Origin: Pullulanibacillus sp. KACC 23026
Lineage (GTDB): Bacteria; Bacillota; Bacilli; Bacillales; Sporolactobacillaceae
Assembly: GCF_029094525.1 (NCBI RefSeq)
Contig: NZ_CP119107.1
Location: forward strand, 744,001-808,000
Length of the DNA stretch: 64,000 nucleotides
Reading direction: 5' to 3'
The first letter of the stretch is position 1. Each line of letters opens with the position of its first letter. A program made the position numbers and the translations under genes. A model generated the notes under the pieces. That model worked only from the letters and a program-made list of their open reading frames with translations. It ran no database searches and was not told the origin of the DNA. Positions 34,772-43,948 of this stretch are shown here, in pieces.

Positions 34772-35124
34772 TATCCTTCGTAATTTTGTTGAATCTCGTC
34801 TAGGTATACGATGGAACCCAATCCATGGAGCCGTTCATCCTGTGGCCCCAATTAGACAGCCGCTGTCTTACTTAAAGACGACGGTTCTAATGGGTGCTAT
34901 TTTGAGGGGATCAACATGAAAAAAGAAGGAAGTATAATGAGTCGTGTGGGTACAACTTCTCTGAATGGAACACAAGATGAACAGCCTCTTTTTATAGGCT
35001 AGAAAGGATCTCCCTGAGAAGTTAGAATTGGAAGTGAGCGGTTTGATGGATTCAAGCAACCATCCATTCTTCAATTAGGCAGATGGTTAGTAAATGATAG
35101 ATAGTAAGGGAGCGGTGTAAAGCC
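34772..35124. other. Intergenic stretch, possible eroded DNA
   Basis: No supported gene. It probably contains worn remains of the Fic N-terminus on the minus strand near 34780-34850. Confidence 0.35.
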
Positions 35125-35223
35125 ATGTCCATATGTGATATCTGTAAAAAAACAAGAAGTTAAAGTTATCATGACGTACGATGATGGAGAAAAACATTTT
35201 TGTTTGGATTGTTACAACAAGTA
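35125..35223 (+). pseudogene. Small zinc-ribbon protein, frameshifted at an A7 run
   Basis: MSICDICKK is followed by a run of seven A (35144-35150); with six A the frame would continue QEVKVIMTYDDGEKHFCLDC and YNK, giving a CxxC-CxxC zinc ribbon of about 32 residues. As it stands the frame stops after 12 residues. It ends one base before the start of the next gene, so the two may once have been one protein or a coupled pair. Confidence 0.6.
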
Positions 35224-35224
35224 A

Positions 35225-35689
35225 ATGGAAACAGAACTTGATATGAAACTGACTCAACAACCGAAATCCTTTTCAGTTAATGATCCTAATGGACAAAGTC
35301 GAACTTTCCATGTGCAAGTCAGACTAGATCCAATTGGGATTTTTATGGAAGCTGAAGAAGAAGTGGATAATGGGTATGCGTTCAGTGTTCATGGTGAACG
35401 AGTTTGCAACCAAGCAGAACTGTTCGCAAAACTGGTAGACAAAGTAAGACGTGGGATCGAAACAAAGTATGTTACCGACTTGCACACTCCGGATGGCTAC
35501 AAGATACAAGCTATCAAAGATGATCAAGTTGTTGGTAGATTGGATTACGATAAATGGAACGAGGATGGTCCATTGACAGTCATCGATGGCAGGCCTTATA
35601 CATGGGAACAATTGGGGCGCTTGGTCAGACAGTTTGAAGGATTCCAATTTCAAATCAAGTTTTTTGATGTGACGGATGAAGTGGAGTGA
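35225..35689 (+). CDS. Hypothetical protein following a zinc-ribbon segment
   Basis: A 154-residue soluble protein. KLTQQPKSFSVNDPNGQSRTF, HVQVRLDPIGIFMEAEE and GYAFSVHGERVCNQAELFAKLVDKVRRGIETKY are conserved-looking beta-rich blocks, ending GFQFQIKFFDVTDEVE. The family is not recognised with certainty; similar Bacillales proteins carry an N-terminal zinc ribbon fused to such a domain, which fits the frameshifted ribbon just upstream. The ATG at 35225 overlaps the preceding stop region and has no ribosome site of its own, so it depends on coupling or is the rear part of a broken gene. Confidence 0.6.
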   Translation: METELDMKLTQQPKSFSVNDPNGQSRTFHVQVRLDPIGIFMEAEEEVDNGYAFSVHGERVCNQAELFAKLVDKVRRGIETKYVTDLHTPDGYKIQAIKDDQVVGRLDYDKWNEDGPLTVIDGRPYTWEQLGRLVRQFEGFQFQIKFFDVTDEVE

Positions 35690-35729
35690 TAGGGGGGAGC
35701 CATCCTCCACTCTGAAATATGTAGCAAAA

Positions 35730-35758
35730 TGAAACGCGAGAACCGTCCCCGCGTTCCA
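35730..35758 (-). repeat. R1 palindromic repeat, inverted
   Basis: TGAAACGCGAGAACC then GTCCCCGCGTTCCA, the reverse orientation of the usual element. Confidence 0.8.
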
Positions 35759-35798
35759 TATATGCGTTCCTCAAATCGCACCAAAATCACCTCAGGTA

Positions 35799-35829
35799 CA
35801 GGTGCCTGTCACCACCCGGATTTTGTTGA
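35799..35829 (+). repeat. R2 dispersed repeat
   Basis: AGGTGCCTGTCACCACCCGG followed by ATTTTGTTGAC, a full-length R2 copy. Confidence 0.75.
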
Positions 35830-35905
35830 CAAACTATTATTAGCTCAAGATTGAAGTGACCAGGGGAATTGGTCCGACGCTTTCATACCAAGATTCAAAA
35901 TAGGG

Positions 35906-36331
35906 TTAATCTTGAACTCTTAAATTCTTAAGGCCATTTTCTTCAAATTCATCTTCATAGTATCCTTCAATTTCAAATAATTTACGTAGGTAATCTTCCG
36001 TTGTTTCAAATGTCTCTCCTGATTGTTTGATATCTCGTTTGGCTAATCGTGTAGGCAGCTCGTTCCAAAATACTTCATTATCATTAAAGTCAATAAGTGG
36101 CTGAAGGCGTTCCTCAAACTCCTGTGTGGGGAAATAGGCGTCTAATTTTTTGTCATAGGTAACCTGATCGTCATAACCAAAATCATTTGCAAATGAAAAA
36201 AAATAGTTGAAAAGATCATCGTACACCTTGATTCTATCATCATCCACTCGACCCGAATTAGCCGTCCATTCACCGAGATAAATGAGATCTAGTAAATGCT
36301 TGTATTGTTTATTAGTAATATTTAGTTTCAC
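35906..36331 (-). CDS. Conserved-looking hypothetical protein (141 aa)
   Basis: A soluble, very acidic protein: MKLNITNKQYKHLLDLIYLG, EWTANSG, then DLFNYFFSFANDFGYDDQV and a tail EGYYEDEFEENGLKNLRVQD. It starts with GTG at 36331 behind AAGGAG at good spacing. The family is not recognised. It stands alone between an R2 and an R1 repeat. Confidence 0.6.
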   Translation of the reverse strand: MKLNITNKQYKHLLDLIYLGEWTANSGRVDDDRIKVYDDLFNYFFSFANDFGYDDQVTYDKKLDAYFPTQEFEERLQPLIDFNDNEVFWNELPTRLAKRDIKQSGETFETTEDYLRKLFEIEGYYEDEFEENGLKNLRVQD

Positions 36332-36406
36332 CCTGTAAAACTCCTTCTACAAACTCTTGTATTATCGTAAGTTTATCTAATTTTTAATAGAAATAAAAGC
36401 CTGTTA

Positions 36407-36435
36407 TGAAACGCGAGAACCGTCCCCGCGTTTCA
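36407..36435 (-). repeat. R1 palindromic repeat, inverted
   Basis: TGAAACGCGAGAACC then GTCCCCGCGTTTCA. Confidence 0.85.
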
Positions 36436-36540
36436 ATGAAAAATTTCTAATGACAGATGTTCCAAATGGAAGTAAACTAGTTTTAGATAGTAAAATTCAT
36501 TAGATCATACAAATAGATTAGGAAAGATAGAGGGGAAACT

Positions 36541-37515
36541 TTGAAGAAAAAGCGCAGATGGAAAATAGTTGGGTTTAGTTTTCTAGGAATCGTGATTCTT
36601 GTGGCTGCAGCCATTGGGTTTGAGGCTTACCAGTTAAAGCCGGCCAATCATTTCAAGTCAGTACCTGTTGTTTCTTCGGGGAAAAGTACAGGGAAAGCAA
36701 GTACAAATCAACAAAGCGGTAAAAAACAGTCCACCAATCCAAAGGACCTTGCCTTCAATGTTTTAATAATGGGTTCGGATGCCCGTCCCGGAGATAAGAT
36801 CGGTCATTCCGATAGCATGCTGCTGGCGCATGTCGATTTGGGCAAAAAGCAAATCAATGTGGTCAGCATTCCGCGTGATACGCGTGTCTACTTAGAGGGT
36901 TATGGCTACACCAAACTGACAAGCGTCCAGTATATTCTTCAAGCTAAAAATGGTCCTAAGCAAGGCATAGAAGGAGCCGTCAATGCGATCAGTAAGTTGA
37001 CGGGTGTCCCAATCAATTATTATGCAGAAACGAATTTTGATGGCCTTCAATCGATGGTCGATGCGGTTGGCGGAATCAATTTGGATGTACCGGAGACTAT
37101 TAAAATCAACAATAAAGTCATTCAGGCAGGCAATCATTTTGTTAACGGAACGATGGCTTTGGCGATTGCCCGTGAACGCCATTCCGCGGCAGACGGCGAT
37201 TATGCGCGGCAAATGGCGCAATTAGAAGTGTTAAAAGGGATTGGTAAGAGAGCGCTTAGCCCAAGTAATATTTCTAAACTGCCTTCACTTGTTAAATCAA
37301 TCAACAAATACATGATCGGCACCAATATGTCCACTTCCGATATGGTGAGTCTAGGTCTTGCTGTGAAAACTATTAATCCATCCAAACAAGTCCACTATCA
37401 GCAAATACCAGGGACAGGGAAAGTCATGTACGATGACATTCTTAAAGCAAACAATGATGAGATTGTCATCGATCAGCAAAAAATGAAAAGTATTATCGCT
37501 AAAAATTTCCAATAG
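36541..37515 (+). CDS. LCP (LytR-CpsA-Psr) family protein, copy 3, intact
   Basis: The complete member of the LCP trio, 324 residues. TTG start behind AGAGGGGAAAC. A basic MKKKRRWK, a membrane helix (IVGFSFLGIVILVAAAIGF, 9-27), a Ser/Thr/Gln/Lys-rich linker, then the LCP domain: VLIMGSDARPGDKIGHSDSM, VSIPRDTRVYLEGYGYTKL, GGINLDVPETI and ALAIARERHSAADGDYARQM, with the Arg and Asp residues that hold the polyprenyl-pyrophosphate. It joins wall polymers to peptidoglycan outside the membrane. It is nearly identical to the copies at 763 and 21603. No glycan-synthesis gene adjoins it. Confidence 0.93.
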   Translation: MKKKRRWKIVGFSFLGIVILVAAAIGFEAYQLKPANHFKSVPVVSSGKSTGKASTNQQSGKKQSTNPKDLAFNVLIMGSDARPGDKIGHSDSMLLAHVDLGKKQINVVSIPRDTRVYLEGYGYTKLTSVQYILQAKNGPKQGIEGAVNAISKLTGVPINYYAETNFDGLQSMVDAVGGINLDVPETIKINNKVIQAGNHFVNGTMALAIARERHSAADGDYARQMAQLEVLKGIGKRALSPSNISKLPSLVKSINKYMIGTNMSTSDMVSLGLAVKTINPSKQVHYQQIPGTGKVMYDDILKANNDEIVIDQQKMKSIIAKNFQ

Positions 37516-37919
37516 GGATGCTTTTTTCTGGTGTTAGGTGCTTTGTCACCACTCGAATGAACAAAAATTTCTTGAGTATTTATTGATTATCTTCAAATAA
37601 AGAGCTCGTTTTGTTGGACAAGTAAGAATGGGGAACTTGTTTTTGAAACACTTCTGCTAAGTCTTTAATTGGGCCACTTCTTGCATTTTGTGTGAGGTGG
37701 CTCTTCTTGTGTCCTTTTTACGGCTTATTTATATCCTCAATTTAAGGCAAATGATGAACGAACAAAAGGGAATGTTTGTTTTCTTTATAATAGGCTATAT
37801 GGTGATATTAATGGGGATACCTCTACTAAATAGGAGCTTGAAACCTTTCAAGCACTTTTTGCGGGCACGGCAATACGTCCGCGCAAAGCGAGGGAATCGT
37901 CGTTACACGTCAAACGATT
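37516..37919. other. Intergenic stretch with an R2-like scrap
   Basis: TAGGTGCTTTGTCACCACTC (37535) is a worn R2. The frame 37688-37921 has hydrophobic segments but no good start and runs into the tandem array, so it is not called. Confidence 0.4.
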
Positions 37920-39131
37920 AGGCGTAACGAGTATACGCTAACCTCCGCGAAATGAGCAGGAAAGCCGAAATAAAGGATTGACGTTACGCCTATTTCGGTT
38001 GAGCGTAACGAGGATCCGCTATCCGCCTGGAACTGGGCCGGAAAGCCGAAATAAAGGACTGACGTTACGCCTATTTCGGTTGAGCGTAACGAGAATTCGC
38101 TATCCGCCGCTAAACGGGGCTGGAATGGCGAAATAAGGAAATGGCGTTACGCCTATTTCAGTTGAGCGTAACGAGGATTCGCTATCCGCCGCGAATCCGG
38201 CTAGAATGATCAAATAACGGAATGCCGTTACGCCTATTTCGGTTGAGCGTAACGAGAATTCGCTATCCGCCGCGAATCCGGCCGAAATGACGAAATAAGG
38301 AAATGGCGTTACGCCTATTTCAGTTGAGCGTAACGAGGATTCGCTATCCGCCGCTAAACGGGGCTGGAATGGCGAAATAAGGAAATGGCGTTACGCCTAT
38401 TTCAGTTGAGCGTAACGAGGATTCGCTATCCGCCGCGAATCCGGCTAGAATGACCAAATAACGGAATGCCGTTACGCCTATTCCGGTTGAGCGTAACGAG
38501 AATTCGCTATCCGCCGCGAATCCGGCCGAAATGCCGAAATAACGGATTGACGTTACGCCTATTTTGATTGAGCGTAACGAGGCTACGCTATCGTCCGCTA
38601 AACGGGGCTGAAATGACGAAATAAGGGACTGCCGTTACGCCTATTTCGTTTGAGCGTAACGAGAATTCGCTATCCGCCGCGAATCCGGCCGAAATGCCGA
38701 AATAACGGATTGACGTTACGCCTATTTCGTTTGAGCGTAACGAGAATTCGCTATCCGCCGCGAAATGGGACGGAAAGCCGAAATAAGGGAATGCCGTTAC
38801 GCCTATTTCGGTAGAGCGTAACGAGAATACGCTATCCGCCGCGAAATGAGCCGGAAATGCCGAAATAAAGGACTGATGTTACGCCTATTTTGGTAGAGCG
38901 TAACGAGGATCCGCTATCCGCCGCGAAATGAGCCGGAAAGCCGAAATAAAGGACTGACGTTACGCCTATTTCGTTTGAGCGTAACGAGAATACGCTATCC
39001 GCCGCGAAATGAGCCGGAAAGCCGAAATAAAGGAATGCCGTTACGCCTATTTCGTTTGAGCGTAACGAGGATACGCTAACCTCCGCGAAATGGGCCGGAA
39101 AGCTGAAATAAAGGACTGAGGTTACGCCTAC
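37920..39131. repeat. Tandem array of 81-82-bp units (15 copies)
   Basis: The marker GCGTAACGAG recurs at 37922, 38003, 38084, 38166, 38247, 38328, 38410, 38491, 38572, 38654, 38735, 38816, 38898, 38979 and 39060. Unit lengths run 81, 81, 82 over and over, i.e. a 244-bp higher-order period; the three units from 38164 and from 38408 are almost the same, showing block duplication. Each junction holds the inverted repeat CGTTACGC, 13 bases, GCGTAACG; a second pair, CGAAATA/TATTTCG, overlaps it. GC content is well above that of the surroundings. There are no CRISPR-like spacers. Confidence 0.9.
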
Positions 39132-39574
39132 CAGGAAGTTGACCAATAACGTATCCTTGTTACGCTTCTTATGTTAAAACGGGACGATTTTCCACATTGG
39201 TTAGACAACCACCCATTTTTGTTAAGTGTTTAAACATAAAAACAGTGCCCGAGAAAACTCATAGGTTAAATCTATACTTGGGAAGAAGGGAGTCGGCGTT
39301 AGCGATTTTGTTCTTGCTTATTAAGGGTGGCGCCTGTCACCACTCGGATTTTGTGCTTCGCGCGCCGGTTTGATAGATTCACCGTTATCCGGCGGAATGG
39401 CGTGATGGTGGGGCGAGGGGACTTTTAACCTAATAATAGGGAGACAGGCCCAGTTGAGCACCAGTATCCAAAAAAGTAAGTCTGCACCGTACAAGTGCTG
39501 TCACCCACCGAATTTTGCTGAATCAACCATTTTGTTATGATTAGAGGATCAAAGCCTATCAGAATGCTTTAGGA
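39132..39574. other. Intergenic stretch with two R2 copies
   Basis: R2 copies at 39326 (GGCGCCTGTCACCACTCGG) and about 39488 (GCTGTCACCCACCGAATTTT). No gene. Confidence 0.45.
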
Positions 39575-39640
39575 GAAGAAGCTCTGTACCCTAATTGATT
39601 GGAAGGACTTTAAGCCCATTACTTGGCTGAAGATGCCTTG
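39575..39640 (+). pseudogene. Scrap of a MurG-like glycosyltransferase C-terminus
   Basis: CTAATTGATTGGAAGGACTT then TAAGCCCATTACTTGGCTGA is closely similar to 19692-19748 of the MurG-like gene (CALINWEDFKQFTLTDTFLA). About 20 codons with a deletion remain. Confidence 0.45.
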
Positions 39641-39823
39641 ATCCATTATCTTTTAAAGTACGTATCACCAAAAGCAAGTCATGTATGTTTCAAAAACATA
39701 GCCTAAAGGTACCCATAAGCCTTATATATCAATACTGTAGGGATTAGTGGCTTTAATCATGCTAAGATAATGGTACAGATGTATAAGTTTATAAATGACT
39801 AAACGAAAAAGGGGATACAGGTT

Positions 39824-40207
39824 ATGAGCACATCTCAAATAACAATGAAAAACCCTACTTCCATTCTGCGTATTTTTGATGAGGAAAAAGCCAAAGAATT
39901 TTATTTGACCTTTTTGGGATTTAAGGTGGATTGGGAGCATCGTTTTGAAGAGAATTTCCCTTTATACATGCAGGTTTCTTATGGGGATTGTATAATTCAT
40001 CTTTCGGAACATCATGGCGATTGCTGTCCTGGAGGCGCTATAAGGATTGAGACTGAAAACTTGGAGTTATTCCATTCAAAACTTTTATCAAAGAATTATA
40101 AGTATGCTCGTCCTGGCATTGAGACAACGCCTTGGCATACTCGGGAGGTTAGTATTAGAGATCCCTTTGGTAATCGAATTATCTTTTTTGAGAATCTGCA
40201 ACATTAA
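39824..40207 (+). CDS. VOC family protein (glyoxalase/bleomycin-resistance fold)
   Basis: A 127-residue protein with two beta-alpha-beta-beta-beta units. SILRIFDEEKAKEFYLTFLGFKVDWEHRF opens the first, YGDCIIHLSEHHGDCCPG closes it, and VSIRDPFGNRIIFFEN ends the second. The pattern matches the bleomycin-resistance-like branch rather than glyoxalase I. GGGGATACAGG precedes the ATG. It could bind and sequester an antibiotic or act on a small toxic molecule. The streptothricin-acetyltransferase-like gene follows, so this may be a small resistance pair. Confidence 0.85.
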   Translation: MSTSQITMKNPTSILRIFDEEKAKEFYLTFLGFKVDWEHRFEENFPLYMQVSYGDCIIHLSEHHGDCCPGGAIRIETENLELFHSKLLSKNYKYARPGIETTPWHTREVSIRDPFGNRIIFFENLQH

Positions 40208-40373
40208 CGTTGCAATTTTAGGGGATTTATCACGTTGAATCTATCCGTATTAACTATATATCTTACAGCGTGATCACAAGAAGAAATGGGAGGCGTTTCT
40301 TCCCCCTCAAATATAGAAGCAAGGTGTTCTTGTTAGACAGTCTTTGAAAAAATTAGGAACGGGAAGGTGTAAC

Positions 40374-40931
40374 ATGACTTTAGCTGAAAAGGTCATTATT
40401 TCTCCATTAAAAAATGAGTTAATAAAGGATATCAATCAAACAAATGATTCTTTTAAAGTGTTTGGTAGAGTGGTCCCCAGTTTACAATCCGGGAAATGGT
40501 CTTATGAAGAGATTCTTTTTGATGAACCTAAGGAAATTCGTTTCCCTGATGATCACCTTGATTGGCATCAGTATATAAGCCGAGAAGATAAAGCTTTGTT
40601 TTTGGCGTACGTGAATACTACTTGCATTGGGCAAATTAGAATCATAAAGGATTGGAATCGTTTTTGTTATATCGAAAACATTGCTATTAAAAAGGAATAT
40701 AGAGGATATCGAATCGGGAAACTGCTCTTACATAGAGCCGAAGAGTGGGCAAGCCAACGAAATCTTATAGGAATGTCCCTGGAAGCTCAGGATGATAACC
40801 TTGGTGCGTGCAGATTTTATGTGAAACAAGGCTTTGTACTGGGTGGGGTTGACACATTAAAGCAATCATATAATCCAAACATCGAAACCACTTTGTATTG
40901 GTATAAGTTATTTGAGGAACCGCTTGCTTAA
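40374..40931 (+). CDS. satA: GNAT acetyltransferase, streptothricin-acetyltransferase-like
   Basis: A 185-residue N-acetyltransferase. YIENIAIKKEYRGYRIGKLLL carries the acetyl-CoA loop, and the end DDNLGACRFYVKQGFVLGGVDTL then ETTLYWYKLF matches the SatA/YyaR group, which acetylates streptothricin. ATG 40374 behind GGGAAGGTG is chosen; a TTG at 40344 would add ten residues and has no site. It lies after the VOC gene. Activity against streptothricin itself is inferred from family resemblance only. Confidence 0.75.
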   Translation: MTLAEKVIISPLKNELIKDINQTNDSFKVFGRVVPSLQSGKWSYEEILFDEPKEIRFPDDHLDWHQYISREDKALFLAYVNTTCIGQIRIIKDWNRFCYIENIAIKKEYRGYRIGKLLLHRAEEWASQRNLIGMSLEAQDDNLGACRFYVKQGFVLGGVDTLKQSYNPNIETTLYWYKLFEEPLA

Positions 40932-41076
40932 TGGAAGAATCATTCGTTCGGATGCAAGAGATGGAGATCATTTCTTTTAGCCAACTGAGCAAACCCATTA
41001 AGTCGAAATCGATTCGTTACAGGTCATTTTTTTCTTAACATGATATGATGGACATCATTAATAAGGAGTGAAGGCT

Positions 41077-42906
41077 ATGCCGAAAATCAGGCGGAATGAT
41101 CCTTGTTCTTGTGGGAGCGGGAAGAAGTATAAGAATTGTTGTGGAAACAATCAAGTGGTAAGTCTGGAGCGGATTTTACATCAGGAGATCATGGACTTGC
41201 AAGTAGAACTCATGGATTTTGCCTTAAAAAATTATGAAGAGGACATTTTTCTTTCAATTAAGGAAACTGAGATTCCATTTCAAAAGTTGGAGACTGAGTT
41301 GGGACAAGACTTGCATGTGTTCCTTTATATGATCTTAGCGAATTGGATCGTATTGGAAGTGGCGGTTGAAGAGGAGCAACGGATTATTGATCTTTTCATT
41401 CAACGAAAACTCCGACAAATTAAGCGGGAGCGTTTAAAGGCTATTCTCTTGTCTTGGAGGGAGGGGTTCTCTTTCGTTGGAAGACTTGTCTCAAAGGAAC
41501 CGAGCGATCTGTTCCTTTTAAAAAATATAATGGATCAACAAGAAGTTAGGGTTCAGGTGTTGGAGCCCGAACGCTACAAAAATACGGAACTCAACAGTTT
41601 AATTATGGGGAATCTTCTCCCAATGAGTGGACAGGCCTTCACTTTTTTTGCGGCCTTTATGGATGTCCATCCTGAGGAATCCGATGAGGTTGAGGGCAGG
41701 ATACGAGGGATTTACGATGAGCATCTCAATTCTTATGAGGATGACAGTCATAGTTTCTTCTCGGATCATTTTCCTGAAATACTGGCCAGTGTGTTTTTTG
41801 ATAGAGAAAAGATGAGGTCACTCGCCTCCTATGAATGGGAAAATCCGGTTCATGGACTTGTCGCGGCCCTCTATTATGAGAAGATCTTGGAAGAGGAGTA
41901 TGTCCCGGCGAATCTGATCCAATTTGGTTTGGAGTTATGGCAAACGTTTTGTTTAAGGAAACATCCAACAATAAGGAATCCTAAGTTGTTTGCTGCCGCT
42001 CTTCACTATCTGGTTAGTTGTTTGCTGCCATTTAACCAACCAACACAGAAACAGATTGCTCAAGCTTATGAGGTTTCGGCGAGCAGCCTTTCGACTAAAT
42101 ATCGGGAGTTAGAGAGCGTTTTAAAACAAGATATCGACGAATTTTTTGCTCATGAAGAGGAGGATGAGTCTCTTCCTGAACTAGAGTTGGAGAGCCCTCC
42201 GGATTCTATGTCAAAAGAAGAATGGGCCAAGGAGCTGCTCGATCAAGCTTATCAAGCAACAGGCAGAACCCAGATTAAGTTAGCCAGACAAGCCTTGAAC
42301 CTAGATCCCAACAATCCTGACGTTTATCAGCTATTGGGTGATCTCACACCTAATTACAAAGAAAAATTGACTCTTTTCAAAACAGGAATGACGGTGGGGG
42401 AGAAGTTATTAGGAAAGAAGTTCTTTGAACAAAACAAAGGGTATTTCTGGGGGCTATGGGAAACAAGACCTTATATGCGAGTCAAGCTAAGCTATGCCGA
42501 TACATTACTCGAATGTGGTGAGTATATAGAGGCTATTGCTCAATATAAAGAGTTGCTTGAGCTTAATGAAATGGACAATCAAGGCGTCCGATTTCCGTTA
42601 TTTAAGGCGTATGTCGAAATACGGCGTTTAGACGAGGCTGAACAATTATTAGATAAGTATCCTGAGAAGAACGCCACCGCTTTATATAATCGCTGTCTTG
42701 TTGAGGGACTGCGTAACGGAAAAGGTACTAAATATAAGGAGCTCTTGGCCCAAGCTGAACAGCAAAACCCCTACGTGATGCGCTATCTGAACAAAGAGAT
42801 AGACATGCCTCAAGAAATCCCCGAATCCTATAGACCAGGCGAACCAAGCGAAGCCATTCTCTACACTTACCTGTTTGGGCAACTGTGGTGGGAGAGCCGG
42901 TTGTAG
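41077..42906 (+). CDS. SEC-C motif protein with TPR-like repeats
   Basis: A 609-residue soluble protein. The first 25 residues are the SEC-C zinc motif RRNDPCSCGSGKKYKNCCG (CxCxSGxxxKxCC), also found at the end of SecA and in many stand-alone proteins. A long helical middle follows, with an HTH-like piece QKQIAQAYEVSASSLSTKYREL (about 325-346), then TPR-like units (ARQALNLDPNNPDVYQLLGD; EYIEAIAQYKELLELNE). ATG 41077 follows AAGGAGTGA; the GTG at 41068 overlaps that site. It probably acts as an adaptor; function unknown. It stands alone and may be accessory. Confidence 0.8.
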   Translation: MPKIRRNDPCSCGSGKKYKNCCGNNQVVSLERILHQEIMDLQVELMDFALKNYEEDIFLSIKETEIPFQKLETELGQDLHVFLYMILANWIVLEVAVEEEQRIIDLFIQRKLRQIKRERLKAILLSWREGFSFVGRLVSKEPSDLFLLKNIMDQQEVRVQVLEPERYKNTELNSLIMGNLLPMSGQAFTFFAAFMDVHPEESDEVEGRIRGIYDEHLNSYEDDSHSFFSDHFPEILASVFFDREKMRSLASYEWENPVHGLVAALYYEKILEEEYVPANLIQFGLELWQTFCLRKHPTIRNPKLFAAALHYLVSCLLPFNQPTQKQIAQAYEVSASSLSTKYRELESVLKQDIDEFFAHEEEDESLPELELESPPDSMSKEEWAKELLDQAYQATGRTQIKLARQALNLDPNNPDVYQLLGDLTPNYKEKLTLFKTGMTVGEKLLGKKFFEQNKGYFWGLWETRPYMRVKLSYADTLLECGEYIEAIAQYKELLELNEMDNQGVRFPLFKAYVEIRRLDEAEQLLDKYPEKNATALYNRCLVEGLRNGKGTKYKELLAQAEQQNPYVMRYLNKEIDMPQEIPESYRPGEPSEAILYTYLFGQLWWESRL

Positions 42907-42911
42907 GGGGT

Positions 42912-42954
42912 GTGGAACGCAGGTGTGGAACGCAGGGACGGATCTCGTGTTCCA
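42912..42954 (+). repeat. R1-type palindrome, GGAAC variant with half-copy
   Basis: TGGAACGCAGG then TGGAACGCAGGGACGGATC and CGTGTTCCA, the same element with TGGAAC/GTTCCA ends. Confidence 0.8.
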
Positions 42955-43113
42955 TTTTATTGGCAGTGGTGGGGGTGTGACGAAACCTGATGCCTTAGTA
43001 CACTCAAAATTGTAGCCTTCTTAAGACGTTTCATGGCATTTGCAAAAGATCGTGTCTCGGGAAGCTTCCTTGAAACGGGATAATTCTTTTAGCAGACAAT
43101 GGGGAGTTTCGCT

Positions 43114-43163
43114 TGAAGGAAGACCCAACAGACAGAAAACAACTGTCCGTTGGGTCTTCTTTC
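43114..43163. terminator. Strong terminator after the deoR-family gene
   Basis: GAAGACCCAAC with GACAG pairs with CTGTC and GTTGGGTCTTC; it lies just past the stop of the minus-strand regulator. Confidence 0.75.
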
Positions 43164-43180
43164 GGTGCTCGATCCTAATT

Positions 43181-43948
43181 TTATAATATCTCTAAATCGT
43201 AATTTTTTAGTCGCTCAAGATCAATGGGATTTATTTGGCTATCACAAATGAAGTAATCGAGATCGTTTAAACTAGCAAATGCAGCAATAGAACTCTTATT
43301 TATCTTACTATGATCAATTAAAGCAGCTACTCTTTTTGAATGCTTTACCATTTCCTTTTTTAATTCTACTTCATATACATTGAAATCGGTTAAGCCAGTA
43401 TCAAAAGAAAAGCCATTTGCAGAGGTGAACATAATGTCAACATTAATTTGATTGAGAATGTTAATCCCTAAAGTGCCTTCTAAAGAGCTGGATCCGTTTC
43501 TTACAACTCCTCCAAGAAGAATAACAGTGATATTTGGGTTTTCTCTTAGTTCTAAAGCCGTGTAAATTCCACTCGTTAGAACAGTTAAACGTAATGAACT
43601 CTTTTTTAAAAGATCAGCAAGTTCTAATCCAGTCGAGCTGGCATCTAACAAAATACAGTATCCATTTGAAATTAATCCCAATGCTTTCTTTGCAATTTCC
43701 ACCTTTTGCTCTTTATTTTTCTTTTTGCGGACCGAGAAAACGGTTTCATTATTTGGTGATTCAATTAGTACTGCTCCTCCGTGTGTTCGATTAAGTAGAC
43801 CTTCTTCTTCTAACTTTGTCAGGTCTAATCTTAATGTAGCTTCCGATACTTTCGTTATATTAGACAGTTCTTTAACAGTAATTCGTTTTTTTTTGTTTAG
43901 TATTTCCATTATTTTAAGCCTGCGTTCTGAGGCAAATAGTTTGCTCAT
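43181..43948 (-). CDS. DeoR family transcriptional regulator
   Basis: A 255-residue sugar-pathway repressor. N-terminal winged helix SERRLKIMEILNKKKRITVKELSNITKVSEATLRLDLTKLEEEGLLNRTHGGA (6-58), then the DeoR sensor domain with ILLDASSTGLELADLL, VTVILLGGVVRNGSSSLEG and ALIDHSKINKSS. The start is ATG 43948 behind GTGGAGAG. It faces the polyol cluster at 44501-50541 and most likely represses it, responding to a phosphorylated sugar. Confidence 0.92.
   Translation of the reverse strand: MSKLFASERRLKIMEILNKKKRITVKELSNITKVSEATLRLDLTKLEEEGLLNRTHGGAVLIESPNNETVFSVRKKKNKEQKVEIAKKALGLISNGYCILLDASSTGLELADLLKKSSLRLTVLTSGIYTALELRENPNITVILLGGVVRNGSSSLEGTLGINILNQINVDIMFTSANGFSFDTGLTDFNVYEVELKKEMVKHSKRVAALIDHSKINKSSIAAFASLNDLDYFICDSQINPIDLERLKNYDLEIL

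Noticed and set aside
37688-37921. 77-aa frame with a hydrophobic stretch
   Set aside because: No good ribosome site, composition typical of intergenic DNA, and it ends by running into the array.
37920-39131. CRISPR array
   Set aside because: Whole units are repeated with no unique spacers between short repeats, and no cas gene is present.
38832-39146. Minus-strand frame across the tandem array giving a 27-residue repeat protein
   Set aside because: It is a by-product of the 81-bp period. The 82-bp units break it, there is no ribosome site, and it covers only four units.
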